From Streptomyces sp. VRA16 Mangrove soil (GTDB taxonomy: Bacteria; Actinomycetota; Actinomycetes; Streptomycetales; Streptomycetaceae): 64,000 nt of DNA. Below are positions 1-8,886 of the stretch, piece after piece (position 1 is the stretch's first letter; each line of letters opens with the position of its first letter). Under the pieces are notes generated by a model that worked only from the letters and a program-made list of their open reading frames with translations, was not told where the DNA came from and made no database searches. Where the stretch lies: positions 558,001-622,000 of the forward strand of contig NZ_JAFVLN010000001.1 of assembly GCF_017377775.1 (NCBI RefSeq). Direction: 5' to 3'. The position numbers and the translations under genes were made by a program.

Positions 1-1014
1 GTCCGACGCGGCGACCGAGGAAGCGAGCGCGGTGAGAGCGGGGCGCAGCGTGGTGACCAGGCTCGTGCCCGTGGGCAGCCACGCCGCCTGCGCCGGATCG
101 CAGTCCAGATGGAACAGGTCGGTGCCGGGCGGGAGCGGCGGGCTGTCGTCGGGTACGTGGTACGTGAACACGGGCGTGCCGAGCGCCACCACCACGTCGT
201 ACGGGGCCAGGCGCGCCGCCAGCTCCCCGGCCAGCGGCGGCAGGAACCCCTGGAACAGCGGATGCGACTCGGGGAAACCGGAGCGGCCGGACAGCGGGCT
301 GATCCACACCCCGGCCCGGATCCGCTCGGCCAGCGCGACCGCCTGATCGAGCGCGCCCTCGTCGTCCACGCCCTGGCCGATCACCAGCGCGGGCCGCGCG
401 CACGCGTCGAGGCGGGCGGCGAGCGCGGCGAGCGCGTCCGGGTCCGCGGTGAAACCGGCGTGCACCGCACGGGGCGGCACCGGCTGCGCCGGCTCGTCCC
501 AGTCGTCCTCCGGTACGGAGACGAAGACCGGCCCGCGCGGTGGCGTCATCGCGATCCGGTGCGCCTCGGCGAGCACGGCCGGGACGTCGGCGGCGCGCTC
601 CGGCTGGCGCGCGAACTTCACGTACGGCCGCGGGAACTGCGCCGGCTCGTCGACGCCGAGGAACGGACGCAGCTGGATCAGGGAGCGGGCCTGCTGCCCG
701 GCGACGATCACCAGCGGCACCCGGTCCCGGTAGGCGTTGAAGACATTGCCCAGCGCGTGGCCGACCCCGCCCGCCGAGTGCAGCGAGACGAACCCGGCGC
801 GCCCCGTGCCCAGGGCGTGCCCCGCCGCCATCGCCACCGCCGACGCCTCCTGGAGCCCGAGGACGTAACGGAAGTCGTCGGGCCAGTCGCGGAACATGCG
901 CAGTTCCGTGGAGCCCGGATTGCCGAACACGGTCGTCATGCCGGTCGCGCGCAACAGCCCGACGACCGCCTCCCTGACCGTCGTCCCCGCGTCGCCGCTG
1001 TCCGGTGTCGTCAT
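1..1014 (-). CDS. mdlC: Benzoylformate decarboxylase-like ThDP enzyme (partial, C-terminus beyond left edge)
   Basis: About 338 N-terminal residues of a thiamine-diphosphate-dependent decarboxylase. Seen: start MTTPDSGDAGTTVREAVVG, the cofactor-proximal segment FGNPGSTELRMF, the catalytic Glu in LGLQEASAVAMA, and LHSAGGVGHALGNVFNAYRD followed by a central domain with ALVIGQGV. This is the pattern of benzoylformate decarboxylase (MdlC), which converts benzoylformate to benzaldehyde in mandelate catabolism. The C-terminal ThDP/Mg motif lies off the window. The ATG at 1014 lies 4 nt after the stop of the upstream permease, so it is the fourth gene of a minus-strand ABC-transporter operon; this suggests the importer supplies an aromatic 2-oxo or 2-hydroxy acid (inference). 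An acetolactate-synthase-like paralogue with another substrate cannot be excluded. Confidence 0.75.
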   Translation of the reverse strand, partial: MTTPDSGDAGTTVREAVVGLLRATGMTTVFGNPGSTELRMFRDWPDDFRYVLGLQEASAVAMAAGHALGTGRAGFVSLHSAGGVGHALGNVFNAYRDRVPLVIVAGQQARSLIQLRPFLGVDEPAQFPRPYVKFARQPERAADVPAVLAEAHRIAMTPPRGPVFVSVPEDDWDEPAQPVPPRAVHAGFTADPDALAALAARLDACARPALVIGQGVDDEGALDQAVALAERIRAGVWISPLSGRSGFPESHPLFQGFLPPLAGELAARLAPYDVVVALGTPVFTYHVPDDSPPLPPGTDLFHLDCDPAQAAWLPTGTSLVTTLRPALTALASSVAASD

Positions 1015-1018
1015 GCCG

Positions 1019-1807
1019 TCAGGCCGTCCTTCCCGTGCCGAGCAGTCGTCTCTCCAGAACCAGCAGGCCGGTGTTGAGCAGATACCCCAGAACGCCGAGG
1101 AGCATGAGCGCCGCCCACACGGTGAGCAGATCCGAGCGGGACTGGGCGTCGGTGAGGGTGAAGCCGATCCCGTTCTCGGTGCCCGGCAGCAGCTCCGAGA
1201 ACACCATCAGGATCAGCGCGAGCGACAGGCTCAGCCGCAGCCCGGCGAAGATCCGGGGCAGCGCGGACGGCACGATCACGAACCGCAGCCGTTCGAGCGG
1301 GGAGAGCCGCAGCACGGACGCGACGTCCAGGCGCAGCGGATCGGTGCCCCGGGCGCCCTCCGCCGTGTTCACCAGGACCGGCCACACCGCGCTGAACACG
1401 ATCGAGGCGATCTGCATCGGCGTACCGAAGTCGAAGACGACGACGAACACCGGGACCAGCGCGGGCGGCGGCACCGCCCGCGCGAACTGGAGCACCGGAT
1501 CGCACAGCGCGTACACCCGCCGCGAGCGCCCGATCGCCACGCCGAGGGCGATCCCCACGGCCGCGGCGAGCAGGAACCCGGCCGCCATCCGGCCGAGACT
1601 CGGCCCGATCGTGTCGACCGCGGCGTCCGTCAGGAACAGATGACCGGCCGGGCCGGAGAACCACAGGTCGTACGCGTGCCGACCGATGCGCGAGGGCGGC
1701 GGGAAGAACACACTGCCGTGCGTCCGGGCCGCCAGCTCCCACATGCCGACGGCGAGGGCGAGGACCGGCAGGCGCAGCAGATCACCGAGTGCGGGCCGCC
1801 GGGTCAC
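1019..1807 (-). CDS. ABC transporter permease, SsuC/TauC type (262 aa)
   Basis: Integral membrane permease of the BPD_transp_1 family. It has several hydrophobic helices and a permease loop around RLSPLERLRFVIVPSALPRIFAG (EAA-like region), as in nitrate/taurine/aliphatic sulfonate importers. I place the start at GTG 1807 because this gives a 4-nt GTGA overlap with the upstream permease stop, matching the other junction in this operon. A GTG at 1837 would add 10 residues (MDARAAGRAA) and a 34-nt overlap. With the second permease and the binding lipoprotein it would form a high-affinity importer. No ATP-binding subunit is visible, so it may lie beyond the left edge. Substrate unknown. Confidence 0.85.
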   Translation of the reverse strand: MTRRPALGDLLRLPVLALAVGMWELAARTHGSVFFPPPSRIGRHAYDLWFSGPAGHLFLTDAAVDTIGPSLGRMAAGFLLAAAVGIALGVAIGRSRRVYALCDPVLQFARAVPPPALVPVFVVVFDFGTPMQIASIVFSAVWPVLVNTAEGARGTDPLRLDVASVLRLSPLERLRFVIVPSALPRIFAGLRLSLSLALILMVFSELLPGTENGIGFTLTDAQSRSDLLTVWAALMLLGVLGYLLNTGLLVLERRLLGTGRTA

Positions 1808-2610
1808 GGCCGCGCGCCCCGCCGCTCGGGCGTCCACGGGAACAACCGCCGTTCGCCCCAGACCAGTACGCCGTTGACGGCCAGGCCGAGCGCGCCCGCC
1901 CAGACCACCCCCGCGAGCACGTCCCGGGTGCCGTCCGTGGCGAGCTGGGCCTGGGCGATGAAGATGCCGAGCCCCTCACCGAACCCGGACAGCAGCTCCG
2001 TGGCCACCGCCACGATCAGCGCCACGGCCGCCGAGATCCGGATCCCGGCGGCCACGAACGGCGCCGCCCCCGCCAGATCGACACGCAGCAGCACCGCGGC
2101 CCGCCCGAACCCGAAGGCCCGCAGCGTCTCCTTGGCCAGCGGCTCGCTCTCCCCGAGGCCGTACATCGTGTTGAACAGGATCGGCCACACCGCCGCGTAC
2201 GTGACCAGCGCGACCTCCGTCCCGGTGCCGGAGCCGAGCAGCAGCGACACCAGCGGGATCAGCGCCACCGACGGCAGCGGCCGCAGGAACTCCACGATCG
2301 CCCGCACCGCCGCGTCCACCACCGGCACGCTGCCCAGCAGCAGACCCACCGGCACCGCGATCAGGCAGGCGAGCGCGAGCCCCAGGGCCCAGGCCCGCAG
2401 CGTCGCCCCGACCCCGTCGAGGAAGGCGGAGTCCCCGGCCAACTCGACGGCGCGGCGCACCACTTCGGAGGCGGGCGGCAGATAGTCGCGTCGCACGATC
2501 CCGGATCGCGACACCGCCTCGCACACCCCGAACGCGAGCAGCGCGCCGAGCACGCCGAGCGCGATGTCGCGGCGCCCGCGCCGCTGTCCGTGCCGCCGCG
2601 GACGACTCAC
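1804..2610 (-). CDS. ABC transporter permease, SsuC/TauC type (268 aa)
   Basis: Second BPD_transp_1 permease. Seen: a basic N-terminus (MSRPRRHGQRRGRRD), then about six hydrophobic segments and the motif FGFGRAAVLLRVDLAGAAPF in the EAA-loop position. The GTG start at 2610 overlaps the stop of the binding-protein gene by 4 nt (GTGA). Having two different permeases suggests a heterodimeric channel, which is less common in SsuABC-type systems, where a homodimer is usual. Part of the operon SBP - permease - permease - benzoylformate decarboxylase. Confidence 0.85.
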   Translation of the reverse strand: MSRPRRHGQRRGRRDIALGVLGALLAFGVCEAVSRSGIVRRDYLPPASEVVRRAVELAGDSAFLDGVGATLRAWALGLALACLIAVPVGLLLGSVPVVDAAVRAIVEFLRPLPSVALIPLVSLLLGSGTGTEVALVTYAAVWPILFNTMYGLGESEPLAKETLRAFGFGRAAVLLRVDLAGAAPFVAAGIRISAAVALIVAVATELLSGFGEGLGIFIAQAQLATDGTRDVLAGVVWAGALGLAVNGVLVWGERRLFPWTPERRGARP

Positions 2611-3596
2611 TCGACGATCAGTGAGGAGGGGTCGAGGGACTTCTTCAACAGCCCCTGCTTCCGCATGAGTTCGGTCAGTCGGCGCAGCCGGCTCGCCTCG
2701 GTCGACGACGGGTACGCGGGCAGCCCCATCGATGTGGCCTGCGCCGCCGTCACCTTGGTGTACTTCGGCAGTTCCTTGCGCACGGCCGACGGATCACCGG
2801 CCGCGATCTTCGAAGCGGCCTCGATCGCGCGCCGGAACTTGGCGGCCGTCCCCGGGTTCTTCTTCGCGTACTGCGCCGTCGTGACGTACCCGCTGATGGG
2901 CAGGGACTGCACGGGGGCCGAGCCGCCGTCCACGAGCACCCGTGCCTTGAGGTCGCTCTGGATCGCGCTGTCGAACGGCTCGACCGCGTGCACCGCGTCG
3001 ACCTGGCCCTTCTGCAGGGCGGGGCCCATCTGCGGGAACGCGATCTGCCGGTAGGCGGGCCGTCCGGCGCCCCGCTGGTCGAGGATCGCGTTCAGGGTCA
3101 GCGACTGGATGTTGTTGAGGATGTTGACGGCGACCTTCTTGCCCTTGAGGTCGGCCACGGACTTGATCGAGGAGTCCTTCGGCACGAGGACGTCCATCAT
3201 GTGCGACGCCGTCCGCACACCCTCCGCGAGGATGCGGACGTCGAGCGTGCCCTGCTCGTACGCCTGGAGGAAGGTCACGTAGTTGGCACTCGCGATCACG
3301 TCGACCTGCCCCTTGGAGAGGGCGGGCAGCGCCTGGATGCTCTGCTGCACCGGCTGGATGCGGACGTCCAGGCCCTCCTTCTTGAACAGGCCGCGGTCCC
3401 GGGCGATGTACAGCGCCGCGGAGTCCGTCAACGGCAGTGCGGCGACGGTGAGCCGGGTGCCCTCTGCGCCCCCCGAGCCTTTTGAGTCACTGTCCCCGCA
3501 CCCCGCGGCCAGCAGGGTGAGGGCGGCCATGACCGCCGCGGCCCCGTACGCCCTCGTCCGCGAGCCACCTGAGCCAGTTGTCTGATGCGACGTCAC
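2607..3596 (-). CDS. ABC transporter substrate-binding lipoprotein, NMT1/SsuA-like (329 aa)
   Basis: Extracellular solute receptor. The N-terminus has a hydrophobic stretch ending in the lipobox LAAGC (Cys33) followed by a Gly/Ser-rich linker, so it is probably a membrane-anchored lipoprotein. The mature part begins LTVAALPLTDSAALYIARDRGLFKKEGLDV, typical of the NMT1/THI5-like fold that binds sulfonates, nitrate, thiamine precursors or aromatic acids. It starts at GTG 3596 with a weak ribosome binding site and is first in the operon. The linked decarboxylase hints at an aromatic 2-oxo acid as ligand, but nothing in the sequence proves this. Confidence 0.85.
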   Translation of the reverse strand: MTSHQTTGSGGSRTRAYGAAAVMAALTLLAAGCGDSDSKGSGGAEGTRLTVAALPLTDSAALYIARDRGLFKKEGLDVRIQPVQQSIQALPALSKGQVDVIASANYVTFLQAYEQGTLDVRILAEGVRTASHMMDVLVPKDSSIKSVADLKGKKVAVNILNNIQSLTLNAILDQRGAGRPAYRQIAFPQMGPALQKGQVDAVHAVEPFDSAIQSDLKARVLVDGGSAPVQSLPISGYVTTAQYAKKNPGTAAKFRRAIEAASKIAAGDPSAVRKELPKYTKVTAAQATSMGLPAYPSSTEASRLRRLTELMRKQGLLKKSLDPSSLIVE

Positions 3597-3677
3597 AACT
3601 TCGTGCCTATCAGGTACATGACGTGATCGCCATGGGCGGCCGGAGGAACGGCGCGTCCTTGCACAAGGTCGTCCGAC

Positions 3678-4583
3678 TCAGCCCGGTGGCTCGTCCAGAA
3701 CCGTGTGCATGACCGAGTCACGGGCCAGATCGGCCAGTGCCTGCTCCATCACCGACAACGGCGTACGAGGCGGCAGCAGCAGCCCGATGCGCGCACTGCG
3801 CCGGGGCCGTACCAGGGGCACGGCCCGCATTCCGGCGGGGATCCCGAAGACGTGCAGCCAGGTGTGCGGGACGACCGTCGACCAGTGGCCCGTGCGGACA
3901 TGGGAGATGAGCGACGCGATCGAATCCGTCTCCACCCGCGGCGCCACCCTGACCCGCAGTTCGGCGAAGACCGCGTCCAGAACCTGGCGGCCCACCATCC
4001 GCGGATGCAGCAGACACAGCGGCAGATCCGCGGCCTCCGCCCAGCTGACCCCCTCCTCGCCGAACTCCGCCGCCTCCTGGGTCAGCAGGACATAGCGCTC
4101 CCGGTACAGGGGAACGAACGGCAGATCGGGCTCCCGGCTCGGATAGGTGACGGCTCCGTGCAACTCGAATGCGCGCAGCCGCCTGACGATCTCGTCGCCC
4201 TGCAGATCCGCGTGCACCCGTACGGTCGTGTGCGGATTCGCCGCGCAGAACGGCTCGGTCAGCAACGCGACCGCGGCGACCGCCGTCGGCACGGCACCGA
4301 TCCGCAACTCGCCTTCGAGCCCGGCGCGCAGCGCGGCCAGGCCAGCCGTCATGGCGTCGCGGTCGGCGAGCATCCGGCGCGCCCAGACCACGACCTCCTC
4401 ACCTTCCGCCGTCAGCCCCTCGAAACGGCGACCCCGGCGCACCAGCGGCACCCCGAGCTCGCTCTCCAGCTTGCGGATGCCCTCGGACAGGGTCGGCTGG
4501 GAGACGAAGCAGGTCTGGGCCGCCCGCGCGAAGTGCCCGGTGCGGGCCAGCGCCACCAGGTACTCGAGCTGTCGAAGGAGCAC
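3678..4583 (-). CDS. LysR-family transcriptional regulator (301 aa)
   Basis: N-terminal winged HTH (LLRQLEYLVALARTGHF, then TLSEGIRKLESELG) followed by the periplasmic-binding-like co-inducer domain (LEGELRIGAVPTAVAAV onward). I chose the GTG at 4583 because the HTH begins there; the open frame continues upstream to 4742 but that extension is not LysR-like. It lies between the importer operon (same strand) and a divergent molybdopterin oxidoreductase, with about 200 bp of shared promoter. The adjacent oxidoreductase is the most likely target. The 9-mer GCCTATCAG occurs both in this promoter region and in front of the importer, so it could control both (weak). Confidence 0.85.
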   Translation of the reverse strand: MLLRQLEYLVALARTGHFARAAQTCFVSQPTLSEGIRKLESELGVPLVRRGRRFEGLTAEGEEVVVWARRMLADRDAMTAGLAALRAGLEGELRIGAVPTAVAAVALLTEPFCAANPHTTVRVHADLQGDEIVRRLRAFELHGAVTYPSREPDLPFVPLYRERYVLLTQEAAEFGEEGVSWAEAADLPLCLLHPRMVGRQVLDAVFAELRVRVAPRVETDSIASLISHVRTGHWSTVVPHTWLHVFGIPAGMRAVPLVRPRRSARIGLLLPPRTPLSVMEQALADLARDSVMHTVLDEPPG

Positions 4584-4660
4584 GGGTCGCGGCCACCGCC
4601 TGTTCGGATCGTTCGTCGGGCACGTCACGGCCGCACGCAATCGGCTGCCGGGGCCCTGGT

Positions 4661-4677
4661 GATCGTAACCGCCTATC
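4661..4677. promoter_or_regulatory. Candidate LysR box between lysR and the oxidoreductase
   Basis: GATCG-N7-CTATC forms an imperfect dyad (4 of 5 positions) of LysR T-N11-A size in the divergent intergenic region. It contains GCCTATCAG-like bases also present at 3605-3613 upstream of the importer. Weak evidence on sequence alone. Confidence 0.3.
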
Positions 4678-4783
4678 AGCCATCGGATCTTCCGCTTTGA
4701 CCGTGCGGGAGACCCGGGCGAATGCTGCTGTGCGCGGGCCACGCAGGCGCGCGGTCCACGGACGGAACGTTGAGGTGATGGGT

Positions 4784-7093
4784 ATGGGCGAGATCGTCGA
4801 GCCGGAAGAGGAACTCTCCGTCAAGAAGCCCAAGACCTGGGCGACGGGCGCACCCGCCGTGGCCCACGCCCTCACGTACGCGCTCGGCCAGACCTCGCCG
4901 CAGCGCACGGCGCTCACCCTCCTCACCATCAACCAGGCCGGCGGCATCGACTGCCCCGGCTGCGCCTGGCCCGAGGGCGCGCCGAAGGAGCGGCACCGCA
5001 ACGAGTACTGCGAGAACGGCGCCAAGCACATCAGCGACGAGGCGACGACCCGTCGCGTCACCCGTGAGTTCTTCGCCGAGCACTCCGTGAGCGAACTCGC
5101 CGAACGCTCCGACTACTGGCTCAACCAGCAGGGCCGGCTGACCGAGCCCATGGTCAAGCGGCCGGGCGGCGACCACTACGAGCCCATCGGCTGGGACGAG
5201 GCCCTGACGCTCGTGGCCGACGAGCTCAAGGCGCTCGACCAGCCCGACGAGGCGCTCTTCTACACCTCGGGCCGCCTCGCCAACGAACCCGCCTTCCTGC
5301 TCCAGCTGTTCGCCCGCGCCTACGGCACCAACAACCTGCCCGACTGCTCCAACCTGTGCCACGAGTCCAGCGGCTCCGCCCTGAACGAGACCCTGGGCAT
5401 CGGCAAGGGCAGCGTCAGCCTGGACGACCTGCACAACAGCGACCTGGTGTTCGTCGTCGGCCAGAACCCCGGCACCAACCATCCGCGGATGCTCACCGCC
5501 CTGGAGGAGACCAAGCGGCGCGGCGGCCAGGTCGTCGCCGTGAACCCGCTGCCCGAGGCGGGACTGCTGCGCTTCAAGCACCCGCAGAAGGCGCGCGGGA
5601 TCATCGGCCGCGGCACCCGGATCGCCGACCAGTTCCTGCAGATCCGGCCCGGCGGCGACCTCGCCCTGTTCCAGGCGCTGAACCTGCTGCTCCTGGAAGC
5701 CGAGGACAAGGCCCCGGGCACCGTGCTCGACCAGGACTTCATCGCCGCCCACACCACCGGCTTCGGTGTCTTCAACGACAACATCCGCGCCCTGGACTGG
5801 GACGACGTGCTCGCCGCCACCGGCCTGCGGCGCGAGGAGATCGAAGAGGTCCACCAGCGGGTCCTGAAGTCCCGCAGCGTCATCGTGTGCTGGGCCATGG
5901 GCCTCACCCAGCACAAGCACGGCGTCCCCACCATCAGGGAGGTCGTCAACTTCCTGCTGCTGCGCGGCAACGTCGGACGGCCGGGCGCCGGGGTCTGCCC
6001 GGTGCGCGGACACAGCAACGTCCAGGGCGACCGGACCATGGGCATCTGGGAACGCATGCCGCAGTCGTTCCTCGACGCCCTGGAGAAGGAGTTCGGGTTC
6101 GCGCCGCCCACCCGGCACGGCCTCGACTCCGTCGATGCGATCCGGGCCATGCGCGACGGCCGCGCCCATGTCTTCCTGGGCGTGGCGGGCAACTTCGTGC
6201 GCGCCACCCCCGACAGCGACGTCACCGAACGCGCCCTGCGCAACTGCCGCCTCACCGCCCACATCTCCACCAAGCTGAACCGCTCGCACACCGTGTGCGG
6301 CGACACGGCGCTGATCCTGCCCACGCTGGGCCGCAGCGACCGCGATCTGCAGGCCACCGGCGAGCAGTTCATGACGGTCGAGGACTCCATGAGCGACGTC
6401 CACACCACCCGCGGCCGCCTCGCCCCCGCCTCCCCGGCGCTGCTCAGCGAGGTCGCCATCATCAGCCGCCTCGCCCACCTGGTGCTGGGGGAGGAGCAGG
6501 GGATCACCTGGCAGAAGTACGAGGAGGACTACGACCTCGTACGCGACCACATCGCGAACGTGGTCCCGGGGTTCCACGACTTCAACCGGCGGGTGCGCGA
6601 ACCCGGCGGCTTCACGCTGCCCAACCCGGTGAACTCGATGACGTTCCCGACGGCCAGTGGCAGTGCCGTCTTCACCGCGAACACCTTCACCGCACTGACG
6701 GCCCCGCCCGGCCACCTGATCCTGCAGACGCTGCGCTCGCACGACCAGTGGAATACCGTCCCGTACGCGATGGACGACCGGTACCGCGGCATCAAGGGCG
6801 CCCGGCGCGTCGTCCTCACCCACGCGGACGACCTCGCGGAACTCGGGATCGAGGAGGGCGCCCTGGTGGACCTGGTCGGCGTCTGGGAGGACGGGGTCGA
6901 GCGCCGGGCGAACGGGTTCCGCACCGTCGCCTACCCGACACCGCGCGGCTCGGCCGCCGCCTACTACCCCGAGACCAATGTGCTGGTGCCGCTGGACAGT
7001 GTGGCCGAACGGAGCAACACGCCCACGTCGAAGTCGGTGATCATACGGCTCGAACCCGCGGAGCCGGCGCCGGTCCCAGCGTCACAGGACTGA
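4784..7093 (+). CDS. FdhF/YdeP-family molybdopterin oxidoreductase (769 aa)
   Basis: Large catalytic subunit of the DMSO-reductase superfamily. Seen: CPGCAWPEG (C57, C60) near the N-terminus, the molybdopterin-binding segments FYTSGRLANEPAFLLQ, LPDCSNLCHESSG and VVGQNPGTNHPRML, and a C-terminal cofactor-binding domain (SAAAYYPETNVLVPLDSV). The length matches E. coli YdeP (about 760 aa). Such proteins are called formate-dehydrogenase-like, but substrate and partners are generally unproven. I prefer ATG 4784 because GAGG at 4772-4775 is well spaced from it; ATG 4778 is also possible and would add two residues. It is transcribed divergently from the LysR gene and no other Fdh subunit is nearby, so it may act alone with a soluble electron partner. 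Confidence 0.85.
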   Translation: MGEIVEPEEELSVKKPKTWATGAPAVAHALTYALGQTSPQRTALTLLTINQAGGIDCPGCAWPEGAPKERHRNEYCENGAKHISDEATTRRVTREFFAEHSVSELAERSDYWLNQQGRLTEPMVKRPGGDHYEPIGWDEALTLVADELKALDQPDEALFYTSGRLANEPAFLLQLFARAYGTNNLPDCSNLCHESSGSALNETLGIGKGSVSLDDLHNSDLVFVVGQNPGTNHPRMLTALEETKRRGGQVVAVNPLPEAGLLRFKHPQKARGIIGRGTRIADQFLQIRPGGDLALFQALNLLLLEAEDKAPGTVLDQDFIAAHTTGFGVFNDNIRALDWDDVLAATGLRREEIEEVHQRVLKSRSVIVCWAMGLTQHKHGVPTIREVVNFLLLRGNVGRPGAGVCPVRGHSNVQGDRTMGIWERMPQSFLDALEKEFGFAPPTRHGLDSVDAIRAMRDGRAHVFLGVAGNFVRATPDSDVTERALRNCRLTAHISTKLNRSHTVCGDTALILPTLGRSDRDLQATGEQFMTVEDSMSDVHTTRGRLAPASPALLSEVAIISRLAHLVLGEEQGITWQKYEEDYDLVRDHIANVVPGFHDFNRRVREPGGFTLPNPVNSMTFPTASGSAVFTANTFTALTAPPGHLILQTLRSHDQWNTVPYAMDDRYRGIKGARRVVLTHADDLAELGIEEGALVDLVGVWEDGVERRANGFRTVAYPTPRGSAAAYYPETNVLVPLDSVAERSNTPTSKSVIIRLEPAEPAPVPASQD

Positions 7094-7142
7094 TATGTCA
7101 GTCTGCGGCCGCGCTACGGCAATCCCCCACTCCTGACACATC
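7092..7142. promoter_or_regulatory. Inverted repeat upstream of the GntR gene
   Basis: GATATGTCAG (7092-7101) and CTGACACATC (7133-7142) are inverted with 9 of 10 matches. The pair lies between the oxidoreductase stop and the GntR reading frame. It could be an autoregulatory operator or, with its 31-nt loop, a weak terminator. Confidence 0.35.
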
Positions 7143-7170
7143 GAGTCGAGGGGAAGCGAGGGAGCGGCGC

Positions 7171-7864
7171 ATGGCCTCCGCATCCGCGGCCGAGGGGGCG
7201 GCGCAGGGCGTGTCCCTCGCCGAGCAGGCGTACCGGACGATCACGGACCGTCTTGGTCACCCTGCGGATCCGCCCCGGCGAACCGGTGCACGACGGCCGG
7301 CTCGCCGAGGAACTGGGTCTCGGCCGCACGCCGGTGCGCGAGGCGCTGGGGCGCCTGGAGACCGAGCGGCTGATCGTCGCGTACCCGCGCCGCGGCACGT
7401 TCGCCACCGAGGTGAACATCGCCGACCTCGGCCACATCTGCGAGGTCCGTCAGGAGCTGGAGCCACTCGCGGCCTCGCTGGCCAGCCGCCGCGCCACGTC
7501 GGCCGACCGCGACATGCTCGACGGCCACCTGGAGCAGCTGGAACGGATGGAGACGGCGGGCGGGGCGGGCAGGGCGCGCGGACCGGAGCGCGAGACCGAG
7601 CTGATCCGGCTCGACATGGCGGTCCACCGCGCCGTCTACGCCGTCACGCACCACCCGTACCTCGAAGCCACGCTCGTCGGCTACGACAACCTCGCCACCC
7701 GCATCTGGTGCCTGTTCATCGACCGCCTCGACGGCCTCGACCAGCACGTGCACCAGCACGGGGCGCTGCTTCGGGCGATCATCGAGGGGGACGCGGCGAA
7801 GGCGGCGACCCTCGCCGCCGAGCACGTCGACGACTTCGGGCGCGCCATCCGCGCGCTGATCTGA
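7171..7864 (+). pseudogene. GntR-family (FCD) regulator interrupted by a +1 frameshift
   Basis: Two adjacent frames make one regulator. The upstream frame (ATG 7171) encodes MASASAAEGAAQGVSLAEQAYRTITDRL-type sequence, the normal first helix of a GntR HTH, then runs into unrelated sequence. The downstream frame, beginning at TTG 7253, continues exactly as expected (VTLRIRPGEPVHDGRLAEEL, then LGLGRTPVREALGRLE) and carries the FCD ligand domain to 7864. Removing one base at 7252-7254 (CTTGG to CTGG) restores a protein of about 230 aa. Either the gene is mutated, or this is a sequencing error, or the truncated form starting at TTG 7253 lacks the first HTH helix and cannot bind DNA normally. The rest of the frame is intact, so any mutation is recent. 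Confidence 0.8.
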
Positions 7865-7891
7865 GACCCGAGGGCCCCTCACCTCCGCCGC

Positions 7892-8833
7892 TCACCTCCT
7901 GCGCGCGAGGATGCTCGCCGCGTTGGCGGTCATGATCGCCACGATGCTCGCCCACTCGAGCCGGCCCAGTCGCTGGCCGAGCCCGACCCACCCGACCAGA
8001 GCGGCGAGCAGCGGATTGACGCTCATCAGCAGGCCGAACGTCTGGGCGGGCACCCGGCGCAGCGTGAGCAGATCGGCGAGATAGGGCACGGCGGACGACA
8101 GCACCCCGGCCGCGATCGCGCAGCCCACGGCCCCGACGGTGGGCGGACGGTGCAGCACGACCGCGACACCCACCGGCAGGAACAGCAGCGCGGACACCCC
8201 GGCGGCTGCCGCGGAACCCTGCACGCCCGGGACGCGGCGGCCGACGGTGCGGTTGAGCAGGATGTACGACGCCCAGCAGCTCGCGGCGAGCAGCCCGAGG
8301 CCCAGGCCCAGGTAGTCCGTGGACGGCTGAGGACGCATCAGGGCCACGACACCCGCGGCGGCGAGCACCGCGCAACAGGCGTCGATCCGGCGCCGCGCGG
8401 CACCGAGCGCGATGGCGAGCGGACCGAGGAACTCCAGCGTCACCGCCAGACCGAGGCCGACCCGGTCGATGGCCGTGTACAGCGACAGGTTCATCGTCCC
8501 GAAGACCACCGCGAGCCCCAGGACCGGACGCCACTGCGCCCAGGTGAAGCTCCGCAGCCGGGGCCGGCCCACGGCGAACAGCACGAGCGCGGCCACGTAC
8601 TGGCGAACCGCGACGACCCCCACGGGCCCGAGCACGGGGAACGCCACGGAACCGATCGCTGCGCCGACCTGGTTCGACAGGCCGCTGCCGAGCACGGTGG
8701 CGACACCGGCCAACTGCCCGGCGGCCACCGGGGCTCCGACGGCGACGGCGGTGGCAGGGGCAGGGGCAGGGGCAGGGGCGGGCGCGGGGAGCGGGGCAGG
8801 GGACACGGGGCGCGCTGCGGAGGCGTCTGGCAT
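7892..8833 (-). CDS. EamA/RhtA-family inner-membrane exporter (313 aa)
   Basis: Drug/metabolite transporter with about ten hydrophobic segments in two EamA repeats (first from about residue 50 to 160, second to the C-terminus). The C-terminal half has ASYILLNRTVGRRVPG and VPAQTFGLLMSVNPLLAALVGW, resembling RhtA-type threonine/homoserine exporters. The N-terminus is odd: a (Pro-Ala)n linker encoded by a GGCAGG hexamer repeat. Start set at ATG 8833; an in-frame ATG at 8890 would add 19 unrelated residues and overlap the palindromic operator. Divergent from a LysR gene that probably controls it. Exported substrate unknown. Confidence 0.8.
   Translation of the reverse strand: MPDASAARPVSPAPLPAPAPAPAPAPATAVAVGAPVAAGQLAGVATVLGSGLSNQVGAAIGSVAFPVLGPVGVVAVRQYVAALVLFAVGRPRLRSFTWAQWRPVLGLAVVFGTMNLSLYTAIDRVGLGLAVTLEFLGPLAIALGAARRRIDACCAVLAAAGVVALMRPQPSTDYLGLGLGLLAASCWASYILLNRTVGRRVPGVQGSAAAAGVSALLFLPVGVAVVLHRPPTVGAVGCAIAAGVLSSAVPYLADLLTLRRVPAQTFGLLMSVNPLLAALVGWVGLGQRLGRLEWASIVAIMTANAASILARRR
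8753..8776. repeat. Hexanucleotide tandem repeat (GGCAGG)x4 in the exporter gene
   Basis: Four perfect tandem copies followed by degenerate GGGGC-rich units. On the coding (minus) strand they encode the Pro-Ala linker. As the unit is 6 bp, copy-number changes would alter linker length without shifting frame. Confidence 0.85.
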
Positions 8834-8886
8834 GCGCTGAGCGTGCGCCGTCCGCCGCCATGCGCAAAATGCACCGACGCCCATAG

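Noticed and set aside
8753..8790. Hexamer repeat considered as a phase-variation switch.
   Set aside because: A 6-bp unit does not change frame, and only four copies are present; kept only as a repeat.
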